In this document: in pieces, positions 1-7,214 of the stretch
How the letters are laid out: each line of letters starts with the position of its first letter
Position numbering within the stretch: the first letter of the stretch is position 1
NCBI RefSeq assembly: GCF_006170445.1
Contig: NZ_VCNA01000002.1
Coordinates: 310,001-374,000 of the forward strand
Direction of reading: 5' to 3'
DNA: 64,000 nucleotides
Source of the DNA: Brevibacillus dissolubilis
Lineage (GTDB): Bacteria > Bacillota > Bacilli > Brevibacillales > Brevibacillaceae
Made by a program: the position numbers and the translations under genes
The notes under the pieces: model-generated
What the model was told of the DNA's origin: nothing
What the model saw: the letters and a program-made list of their open reading frames with translations, nothing else
Databases searched by the model: none

Positions 1-820
1 TAGGCGCCTGCTCGGAATAATGTTCGCGGTAGTTGCGGGCCAGCACGCTCATCGGACGGAACGGGATGTGCGCCAGCTTCCCAAACGGCAGATAGATCAA
101 GGTCACGATCACAGAAAACTGGTGAATGATGCTGATCACCGGATGAGCAAACCCATGCAAAAAGATGTTAGAGAAGGTCAGCGCCAAGCCAGTCACGGAG
201 ATAAACAGCAGCATATAAAGCGGCATAAAGTCGTAGATCACCGTCTGTTCAGCACGGGCCTGCATGTTCTTGATGCGGCGGTACAGCGCCATGCAGACAC
301 CCGCGATCACCATGAAAGCCGTGATGTTAAGCGCATTGTAGAACAGGAACGCGATGAATCCGTCTGCCTTGACTCTCATCAGGTCGATCCCGAAGCCGAC
401 GACGTGGTAGTAGCCGTTCTCCTCCATCGTGAAGTACATCCAGCCAAAAACCAGTGGGAAGGTCACCGCTGCGGACAACAGACAGCCCCAGCCGAGGAAA
501 ACGTGCTGCAAGGCGCGATACCAGCCGCGGTTCCAGATGAACTTGTACACGGCGAGGTGATCAACCGTTGTCGCTGGAGTGGATTTGCGGAACAGGAGCT
601 TCAAGCCTTTTTTGATGATGATGTTCGTCGGTGGACGCTCGGCCCAGGCGGAGAAACGGTACAGGAAGCCGCCGATGAAGGTCAGGGTCCCGACCATGTA
701 GCCGTAGAGGGCGAGGTCGATGTGGGTGAAGGCTCGGGTGGTGATGTAGGTCAGGATCAATAAGGCGATTACGATATAGAAGGCTCGTCGTGCGAGTTTG
801 GATGCGAATGCTCGATTCAT
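1..820 (-). CDS. NarI-like respiratory membrane protein, 3' part outside window
   Basis: The reading frame starts with ATG at 820, has a clear GGAGGG ribosome site at about 829-834, and runs off the left edge without a stop, so only about 273 N-terminal residues are seen. They contain several hydrophobic segments and end with a histidine-rich stretch (HGFAHP, then HQFSV, then LPFGKLAHIPFRP). That stretch resembles the last helices of the cytochrome b subunit NarI and its DsrM/HdrE relatives, which pass electrons from quinol to a redox partner. An Fnr-type promoter precedes it, which fits a role in anaerobic respiration. The N-terminal 70 residues look cytoplasmic and are longer than in classical NarI. 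The exact subfamily and partner subunits lie outside the window and are not known. Confidence 0.6.
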   Translation of the reverse strand, partial: MNRAFASKLARRAFYIVIALLILTYITTRAFTHIDLALYGYMVGTLTFIGGFLYRFSAWAERPPTNIIIKKGLKLLFRKSTPATTVDHLAVYKFIWNRGWYRALQHVFLGWGCLLSAAVTFPLVFGWMYFTMEENGYYHVVGFGIDLMRVKADGFIAFLFYNALNITAFMVIAGVCMALYRRIKNMQARAEQTVIYDFMPLYMLLFISVTGLALTFSNIFLHGFAHPVISIIHQFSVIVTLIYLPFGKLAHIPFRPMSVLARNYREHYSEQAP

Positions 821-979
821 ATGGTGTTCCCTCCTGAAAAGGTGTGGTGCGAGGATTTCGGTGAGTTGGTGATTTCACGTTGGTTTGTTCTTTATACGTT
901 CGTTGGTGAAATCACGTCCATTGTTGAAATCTCGCTTCGTTGTGTTTTAAGGAGTGGCCATTTCCTTTTCGATGGGTTA

Positions 980-1022
980 AGTGTAACAGGGGTGAGCGGG
1001 TGGGATTGTGATTTTTATCACT
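980..1022 (-). promoter_or_regulatory. Fnr/CRP-type class II promoter of the NarI-like gene
   Basis: The near-perfect dyad TGTGATTTTTATCACT at 1007-1022 matches the TGTGA-N6-TCACA box used by Bacillus Fnr and other CRP-family regulators. On the minus strand a -10-like TACACT lies at 985-980, which predicts a start near 973. The dyad centre would then be at about -41.5, the standard class II activator position. The regulator itself is not in the window. Confidence 0.6.
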
Positions 1023-1058
1023 GTGGAGTGGTGGGGGTTTTTGGGTGGGGGGGATGAA

Positions 1059-1092
1059 AAAAGGAGAAAAGCTGGGGGGCTTTTCTCCTTTT
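1059..1092 (-). terminator. Rho-independent terminator of the trypsin-NACHT gene
   Basis: Perfect 14-bp inverted repeat 1059-1072 / 1079-1092 with a 6-nt loop, followed on the minus strand by a run of T. It sits 20 bp past the stop codon of the gene at 1113. Confidence 0.85.
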
Positions 1093-1112
1093 AATATTGA
1101 ATAACCGTTCAG

Positions 1113-4100
1113 TTATACTGATAACTTAACCCTATTTCGAAACTCTTCTTTATTTTCAAATACATATCTTTCAAACCAGTTAATTTTTTTATTAGCACTG
1201 TCTAAAATATGGTTAATACTTAATTGAACTTCTGAACTAGTTAATATCTTTATTTCGCCGCTTCCAAAGCCTGTAATAATTTGATCTTTATACTCACTAT
1301 AAGTATCCCTATCAAATTTTGCCCCTCTTAAGTCAGTACCATCAAAGTTGACACCCTTTAAGCATACGTTAATAAACGTAGTGTTACGAAGATCGGCGTT
1401 CTGTAGATTTGAGTTAGATAAATCAACTTTATAAAAAAATGCGTCTCTAAATGTGGAAAAGCGAAGTCTCGAGTTCCGCATAACTGTCATCCAAAAGATA
1501 CTCTCATCAAAAGCGACACGATCTCCACTGATTCCAGCCATAATACTATCTCCTGAAATCAAACAATCTACAATAGAAGCACCATGTAGGTAGATCTTTG
1601 AAAAATCGGTATTCGTAATAATTGAATTAAAAAATCGTGTCCCATCTAAAGCACTCTCATAAAATACCGTGTCTTCTATCAAACATTCAGAAATCAATCC
1701 ACCTTCAAAAGAACAATCAATTAATTTTATATTACTCACTAGACCACTAACTAGAGAAAATCTATTTAATTCTTGACCTTCGTATTTCAGACCAAATACA
1801 TGTTGGTTCGCCCATCTGGGATCAGGGCGGCCCTCAGAAAAACGTTGCCAATTCAAGAACATCTCACGAAAATTGATAGAACTTATTTCAGTCTCTTTTA
1901 TCGATCTTGAAAGATACTCTAAGGTGACTTTCGTTATCCACCTATCAATGTCAGGAGCCTCTTTATTCCGTTTAGACTTTAATTTCATTCTTATCTTTGT
2001 TAATCCAACGATTTCAGATTCACTATCATCATCAATCGATAGATAACTATAATCAGAATTCATTAAATCACGACAAAACTGAATTACTTTTTTTCGTTCG
2101 TGATCAGTAAAAAACCATTCACTAAAAAGTAATTTTTGAGGTATGTCTTTAGTCGAATTTTCTCCAATACACGTTATTTTATTAGAATATTCCTGTATCA
2201 CGAACTGATTTCCGAAAGAGTTAACTCCCAACGACGCCAATATTGGAAACAAAAAACGTCGACATTTTATTACTTGCTCTTCTTTATCATTTTTACAAGA
2301 TATCGTATTCAAAAGGAGGACAAGCAAACCTTTAAAAAAATCTATCGTTTGGTTGGTTGGTTCCCCAAGATTCAGCTCCGCACGCGCCTTTTCAACATCT
2401 CCACTTGGATCTAATGCATGATAAAGAATAACTTTCAGATAGTACTCAGCAAGTAAAATCTCTGCAATAGATTGATGATTAAAGTAGAACTCCTCTTTTT
2501 GATGACCAATATAGGAGTGAGCCAGATATTGATATACCGTGCTTGATTCTTGCTCCGTTACCTTAGACTCATAATTCCCTGTAATAATTTTTGGCAAGTT
2601 GTGAATAGAAAGGAGCGAATTATCGTTGTGATCTCTCTGACACATCCACAGCACGGCCGAAGCTTGCAATATGACACGGTGTTCCAGTTCTTTACGTAGA
2701 TAAAACTTTCCGTAGCCTTTCATCTCCTCCCGATACTTGGCCTCTTTCGTCAGCAAATCAAGAAATGATAGATAGACCCCAAGTTTCTCATGATTCGGGA
2801 GTCCAACTTCATAGTTATTCGAAATCAATTTGTAAATCATATAGCCAAAAATCGGTCTACGCATCTCGCTAGAACTCAAAATGTTTTTCTCTTGAAAGAA
2901 TTCAGCAATACTTGTATCCTCATTCTCTTTTACTCTTCGAATCACTTCACGGTTAAACTCATGGAGAATCAGTTCGTTTTCGATATGAATAGACGATAGA
3001 GTGTAAGCTAAATACTGATTAAATTGCTCTTTCTTAAACCCATAAAGAGACAGGAAACAAGCCTCTTCGTCTTGATTGATATAGGGTTGACTAGCTTGGA
3101 TTCGTTCTTCCACTAACTGACCAACATGGATCGGACGTGTTGATATGATGAGACGATCACTGTCCTGACTATGATATTTCAAACCTTTGATCAACATCAT
3201 ATCTTTATATACTTCATCCAGGTCACTCTGCGTTAGTCGTCCTGACTCATCAAGCGAATCGATAAAGAAAACAAATTTCTTCCTTTGATAATATGGTTCA
3301 TTTAGATCAATCTGTCGTTGTAATAACACCCGACCAATACAACCAAATTTAGATTCTCGATATACTTTAGTATCACTATATTCATTTAAATTAAAATAGA
3401 CTGGAAACCAATCTGTTTGTTTCGAAAGGTATTGTTCTGCAAGAACCGATGCCCGTTTTCTAAAGTATGAAGATTTTCCCTTACCAAAATCCGATATTAC
3501 AAAAAGTACCTTTTTTAGATTAAACCGAGGTTTCTCGGAAAAATATTGTTCTACCAAATCATCTAATGGTTGTAGATTCTCTTCATCATCTTTTTCCTGT
3601 CCCCCGTATTGGTCTAGTGGCAACCACTGACCAAAGGGTTCAAGGTACGGAATGTTTTCATCTTCCTCATACCCTATTTTCCCCAGTTCTTTCATACCAA
3701 TTAAGAACTTAAACTCTTCTTCCCGAAACTCCCCATAATCTTCAAACCGAATCCCGGCTTCATCCAACCTTGAGCAACAATTCAACACACTTACTGCCCC
3801 AATAGCCCCACCTGGCATCTCATGACTCAGAATCCCTATAACTTTTTCATGTACAAAGATAGGTGAACCAGATGCTCCTTTTGTATCATATTCTGAATCA
3901 CTGGTCTGCGGTTCAATACAAGTGAGATCAAGGTCTAATTGACCCTTTTCAGTTGCGACAGATATAACCTGTGATACACTGCCCTTAAATACCTGCCCAT
4001 TTTTTCGTTTGGTCTGTGAAAAGCCAAAACTTGACCAATCGTCAGCATGTTTAATTGACCGGATACACAACGGCAGCGGCTCAGCATGCAAGACTTCCCG

Positions 4101-4340
4101 CTCCAACTCCAAAACCGCTACATCCACACCCTCTCTCGCTTTCTTCGGAAACAACACCCTCGCCGACATTTTCATCGGAGGATTCAAATTCGGAAACTCT
4201 ATCTCAATCGGCGTACCTTCCGCCAAATTCTCATCAATCGCATGCCTCGCAGTCAAAGCCATTTTAGACGACACCAAAAAAGCCGTCGCAGGCCCGCCAC
4301 ATTCCAACCGTCCAATTGCCCCCAAATACTCTTCTTTCAT
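1113..4340 (-). CDS. Trypsin-like protease - NACHT NTPase - pentapeptide repeat protein
   Basis: Three regions are visible in about 1,075 residues. Residues 5-200 are a trypsin-fold protease with a likely triad of His33 (TARHAI), Asp73 (VDVAVLEL) and Ser157 (GASGSPIF). Residues about 275-600 are a NACHT/STAND NTPase with a P-loop (DFGKGKSS), a Walker B of NACHT type (FFIDSLDE) and IISTRP. Residues about 860-1015 are pentapeptide repeats (for example LSNSNLQNADLRNTTF). Such proteases and STAND ATPases occur in bacterial antiphage systems, where the STAND module switches on a linked effector. I chose the ATG at 4340 because GAGGAA lies just upstream, after the neighbour's stop; a GTG at 4397 would overlap that gene by 41 bp. 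The gene is clearly more AT-rich than its surroundings, which suggests transfer. A defence role is inferred. Confidence 0.75.
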   Translation of the reverse strand: MKEEYLGAIGRLECGGPATAFLVSSKMALTARHAIDENLAEGTPIEIEFPNLNPPMKMSARVLFPKKAREGVDVAVLELEREVLHAEPLPLCIRSIKHADDWSSFGFSQTKRKNGQVFKGSVSQVISVATEKGQLDLDLTCIEPQTSDSEYDTKGASGSPIFVHEKVIGILSHEMPGGAIGAVSVLNCCSRLDEAGIRFEDYGEFREEEFKFLIGMKELGKIGYEEDENIPYLEPFGQWLPLDQYGGQEKDDEENLQPLDDLVEQYFSEKPRFNLKKVLFVISDFGKGKSSYFRKRASVLAEQYLSKQTDWFPVYFNLNEYSDTKVYRESKFGCIGRVLLQRQIDLNEPYYQRKKFVFFIDSLDESGRLTQSDLDEVYKDMMLIKGLKYHSQDSDRLIISTRPIHVGQLVEERIQASQPYINQDEEACFLSLYGFKKEQFNQYLAYTLSSIHIENELILHEFNREVIRRVKENEDTSIAEFFQEKNILSSSEMRRPIFGYMIYKLISNNYEVGLPNHEKLGVYLSFLDLLTKEAKYREEMKGYGKFYLRKELEHRVILQASAVLWMCQRDHNDNSLLSIHNLPKIITGNYESKVTEQESSTVYQYLAHSYIGHQKEEFYFNHQSIAEILLAEYYLKVILYHALDPSGDVEKARAELNLGEPTNQTIDFFKGLLVLLLNTISCKNDKEEQVIKCRRFLFPILASLGVNSFGNQFVIQEYSNKITCIGENSTKDIPQKLLFSEWFFTDHERKKVIQFCRDLMNSDYSYLSIDDDSESEIVGLTKIRMKLKSKRNKEAPDIDRWITKVTLEYLSRSIKETEISSINFREMFLNWQRFSEGRPDPRWANQHVFGLKYEGQELNRFSLVSGLVSNIKLIDCSFEGGLISECLIEDTVFYESALDGTRFFNSIITNTDFSKIYLHGASIVDCLISGDSIMAGISGDRVAFDESIFWMTVMRNSRLRFSTFRDAFFYKVDLSNSNLQNADLRNTTFINVCLKGVNFDGTDLRGAKFDRDTYSEYKDQIITGFGSGEIKILTSSEVQLSINHILDSANKKINWFERYVFENKEEFRNRVKLSV

Positions 4341-4356
4341 CTCCGGCTTCCTCGCT

Positions 4357-5556
4357 TTACTCTGTCTTTTCCAACGTGATAACGACACTCTTTTCACTCT
4401 CAGGTACTACAAGCTCATAAGCAAACTCCTTCTTCCAATCATCCCGATCAACCGCTTTAGCCCCAGTTGTCGGGTAAGTCATATATAAGTTACGCATAAG
4501 CACAGCCTCATTCGTCTCCCTAACCACAATCCGCGCCAACGCTTCGGGATCAGGATGCCCATGAATTTTCCCATCAGTAGATACAAAATAGTGCGGAGAA
4601 TCAATACAAGCTAGTAACTCCCTACTCGTATTGTTCTTACTCCCATGATGCGACACCTTCACCGCATCAAAATGAATCGGAAACTCATCCTCAGGAAAAA
4701 CCTCCCGCAATTGCTGCTCAATCAACGTTGGCGGTGCATCCCCCAAAAACAACACTTTCATACCCCTATACTCCAAAATAAACGTAATCGAACTCCCATT
4801 GATCTCATCAGGGTCTTCAGCAAACTCCGACTCTGCCAATGCTTTTAAGCTACTCACACCCGACACCTTTTTCGCCGCATTTGGAATCCCCTTTGGCTTC
4901 ATATAGTGAGAAAGAAACTCCACCGCATCGTCAAACACTTCATCCTCAGTCAATGGAATATCCGAAAATATGCTAGTAAGCTCTTTTTTCCACCTTTTCC
5001 GCAAAGCAACGAGTTGTGCTTGTGTCGGTGAAAGCACCGTAATCGTCACTTCCCCGATCTTCACAGGCTCGGTCCCAAATCCTACAGCTTTCCCACCAAA
5101 ACTCTGATTCCACCGATACCCATGCTGATACAGCAACGCCCCAAGCCTTGTCCCTTGTTTACCGCTCACCGTACTGGAACTGGCTTCATCGTCCTTTTCC
5201 AGATAGCGGGATTGCCTCTGTACCTGTAACCGTTGATTCTCATCTAACTTTCCCTCGGAGTCCGCAACCCCCAAATGCCGATAACTATTATGCCAAACCT
5301 CCCCAATCTCGATTACCGTCGCCTTCCCACTCTCCCCATTCTCACTAAAAAACGTAATCCCACCCTGTATATGATCTTGATCCACATGGGTAAACACCAC
5401 CAGATCAAGCTTTTCCCCATTGTTATGTAACTCCTGCAGCCTCGGCTTCACATGCTCCCGATACGTACTCGGATAAGCCAAATCCACCAGAATATTCGTA
5501 TTCGTCTCGCCCAAGCAGCGAATCAAAAAACAATCCCCGTTCTTCGCTGGAAACAT
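4357..5556 (-). CDS. Metallo-beta-lactamase-fold hydrolase (ComEC-like), partner of the trypsin-NACHT protein
   Basis: This 399-residue protein has the metal-binding HVDQDH motif at about residue 57, FLGDAP, and VSHHGS, the pattern of ComEC-like metallo-beta-lactamase domains, and ends near residue 399 with no membrane segment. The first downstream gene starts 17 bp after its stop, so the two are almost certainly co-transcribed. In AVAST type I systems an MBL protein is encoded with a trypsin-like protease and a STAND ATPase, so this gene would supply the MBL part. The ATG at 5556 has a poor ribosome site; a strong GAGGTGA at 5590-5584 is 6 nt from an in-frame ATT at 5577, which may be the true, rare start and would add seven residues. 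The metal-ligand motif is intact; the substrate is unknown. Confidence 0.75.
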   Translation of the reverse strand: MFPAKNGDCFLIRCLGETNTNILVDLAYPSTYREHVKPRLQELHNNGEKLDLVVFTHVDQDHIQGGITFFSENGESGKATVIEIGEVWHNSYRHLGVADSEGKLDENQRLQVQRQSRYLEKDDEASSSTVSGKQGTRLGALLYQHGYRWNQSFGGKAVGFGTEPVKIGEVTITVLSPTQAQLVALRKRWKKELTSIFSDIPLTEDEVFDDAVEFLSHYMKPKGIPNAAKKVSGVSSLKALAESEFAEDPDEINGSSITFILEYRGMKVLFLGDAPPTLIEQQLREVFPEDEFPIHFDAVKVSHHGSKNNTSRELLACIDSPHYFVSTDGKIHGHPDPEALARIVVRETNEAVLMRNLYMTYPTTGAKAVDRDDWKKEFAYELVVPESEKSVVITLEKTE

Positions 5557-5709
5557 CTCAATCCCTATCTGTGAAATAACCGTTCACCTCGACAATATTC
5601 GTTCATCTTTTCCAAAATAATACCACATCCTTCTATCTATTAGGATATCTCTAGGTATAAAGCAGCGATTCCTCCAGCTCTTCTATGCTCCCCTCTCTTT
5701 TGTATTGAA

Positions 5710-5826
5710 AGCTGGCTACCCAGCCAGAGCGTGAGGAGCATCTGTTTGTAAGGAGACCGGCTGAACGAAGTGAGGGAAAGGCGACTGGAAAACAGATGCT
5801 CCTCACGCTCCTACCGGAGCCACCTC
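5710..5826. repeat. Structured 117-bp repeat, copy 1
   Basis: The core is a perfect 21-bp inverted repeat, 5727-5747 / 5790-5810, around a 42-nt loop. Small flanking hairpins (GCTCC/GGAGC on one side, GGCT/AGCC on the other) complete the element. A second copy lies at 17427-17542 in the opposite orientation with an identical loop. The rest of the 5578-5945 gap holds only the promoter of the next gene. Confidence 0.85.
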
Positions 5827-5863
5827 CAAACAAAAGCCCCCTTTATTTCCTACTAATATATAC

Positions 5864-5894
5864 TTGACAACCCATACCTCTTTCTGGCTAAGAT
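5864..5894 (+). promoter_or_regulatory. Possible sigmaA promoter of the LytTR regulator
   Basis: A perfect -35 TTGACA at 5864-5869 is followed by TAAGAT at 5889-5894. The 19-bp spacer is longer than ideal. The predicted start is about 45 bp before the ATG at 5946. Confidence 0.5.
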
Positions 5895-5945
5895 AATGTG
5901 TGGTGAAAAAATAAAGGGTAGTAGAAAACGAGGTGAAACATCCTA

Positions 5946-6728
5946 ATGGAAGAGATTCGCGCAGTCATTGCAGACGACGATGAACTAAGCCGGGCGATCC
6001 TGCATAAGATGCTGCGGAATTGTCCTGGCATCCATATCGTGGGAGAAGCGGCAGACGGTGAGGAGCTGATCCGTCAGGTGATTATGGAGCAGCCGCACCT
6101 GATCTATGTGGATATCAGCATGCCCCGGATGGACGGTATGAAAGCGGTGCACGAGTGCATCAAGCTGCAGCCCAAGCTCAAAGTCATCTTCATCACGGCT
6201 TATGTCCACTATGCCGTCGATGCCTTTGATATCTCGGCGGTCGATTATGTCGTCAAGCCCGTCGAACAGCCTCGTCTCTTCCGTGCGACAGAGCGGGCGC
6301 GGCAGGCGATTCTGTCACAGGGGATGGTTCAGCAGATGGCCTTGGAATCCACAGTGGCACATACGGCCCCGACTGAGAAAGAAAAGGCAAAAGCCAAGCA
6401 CTTTTTCATCCGCTCAGAAGGGTCTTACCACTTCGTCCCGCAATCCGATATTCTCTATATCGAAAAGCTTGGACGCAAGGCGATGCTGCACACCGCCAAT
6501 AATATCTATGAGATGAATGAGACGCTTGGATCGATTATCAACAGGCTGGGGCCTGGTTTTCTGCAATGTCACCGGTCGTATATCATCAACTCGGAGCATG
6601 TGGAGAAGATCACTCCATTTGGCGAGACCAATACCGTGCATTTCCGCCACTCTGACAAGCATGCCTACATCTCCAAAAATAAACTCAATGAGATCATCGA
6701 GCTGATTGATGCCAGCCTCGACACATAA
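5946..6728 (+). CDS. LytTR-family response regulator
   Basis: This 260-residue protein has a receiver domain at residues 1-122, with acidic residues DDD near position 10, phospho-acceptor Asp in VDISMP near 57 and Lys in VVKPVE near 107. A linker follows, then a LytTR DNA-binding domain at about 150-255 (FIRSEGSYHFVP, FLQCHRSYIIN). Proteins of this type bind direct-repeat promoter sites and often control surface polysaccharide, autolysis or quorum-sensing genes. GAGGTGA lies 9 nt before the ATG. No kinase is adjacent; the nearest candidate is the PAS kinase at 17834-20287. It is convergent with the Hpt gene that begins the glycan locus, which it may control. Confidence 0.9.
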   Translation: MEEIRAVIADDDELSRAILHKMLRNCPGIHIVGEAADGEELIRQVIMEQPHLIYVDISMPRMDGMKAVHECIKLQPKLKVIFITAYVHYAVDAFDISAVDYVVKPVEQPRLFRATERARQAILSQGMVQQMALESTVAHTAPTEKEKAKAKHFFIRSEGSYHFVPQSDILYIEKLGRKAMLHTANNIYEMNETLGSIINRLGPGFLQCHRSYIINSEHVEKITPFGETNTVHFRHSDKHAYISKNKLNEIIELIDASLDT

Positions 6729-6795
6729 AAACAAGCCCTAAGCGGTACCGTTACCGGACGCTCAAGGCTTGTTTTTATGTGTCGAGGCTTTTTTT
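6714..6795 (+). terminator. Terminator overlapping the end of the LytTR gene
   Basis: A perfect 24-bp inverted repeat, 6714-6737 / 6766-6789, is followed by seven T. Its left arm includes the last codons and the stop of the LytTR gene. The arms also contain A runs, so it could act for the convergent Hpt gene as well. Confidence 0.85.
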
Positions 6796-6818
6796 GATTG
6801 GAGGCTGATCGTGAGCTC

Positions 6819-7202
6819 TTATTGAATCAGGGCAAGCAAAGCTGTCTTGGTCTGGTCATAGAGTGAATCCAGCTGACGGACGGCTTCCCGCCAACTGAGC
6901 TCCTCCCCATCTCTTGCCTCTGCGCCATCTGTCTCCTGCTGCATCTGCAGCTCGATGGTCTCGCTTAGCTTGGCGATCTGGCTGGCACCGAAGTTGAGGC
7001 TGGTCCCTTTCAGCTTGTGAGCCTGTTCGCCTACCTGGGTCAGGTCGTTATCGTCGGCGGCCTGCTTGATTTTGTCGATATAGGTGGCGCTGTTCTTGAG
7101 ATAGAGTTCCATCAGCTCGGCGAATGCTCCCTCATCTTCCTTACTGGTCTCCACCCAGCTTCTCAATTGCTCCAAACGATCCAGGTCTAACACATCTGAC
7201 AT
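6819..7202 (-). CDS. Hpt histidine phosphotransfer protein
   Basis: This 127-residue protein is a single four-helix Hpt domain. The phospho-accepting histidine is in AHKLKGTSLNFGA, at about residue 62. Hpt proteins relay phosphate between receiver domains and have no kinase activity of their own. AGGAGG precedes the ATG. It is the last gene of the leftward glycan operon, 12 bp after the giant membrane protein, and the window also encodes three receiver proteins and a hybrid-free histidine kinase nearby. A multistep phosphorelay serving this locus is therefore likely, although which partners exchange phosphate cannot be read from the sequence. Confidence 0.9.
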   Translation of the reverse strand: MSDVLDLDRLEQLRSWVETSKEDEGAFAELMELYLKNSATYIDKIKQAADDNDLTQVGEQAHKLKGTSLNFGASQIAKLSETIELQMQQETDGAEARDGEELSWREAVRQLDSLYDQTKTALLALIQ

Positions 7203-7214
7203 GATGTTCTCCTC

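Noticed and set aside
20-763. Long open frame on the plus strand opposite the NarI-like gene
   Set aside because: It is charged, low in hydrophobic structure and has no ribosome site; the minus-strand frame has membrane segments, a family motif and good initiation signals.
1007-1022. TGTGATTTTTATCACT as part of a terminator
   Set aside because: No T run follows on either strand, and its position fits an activator site.
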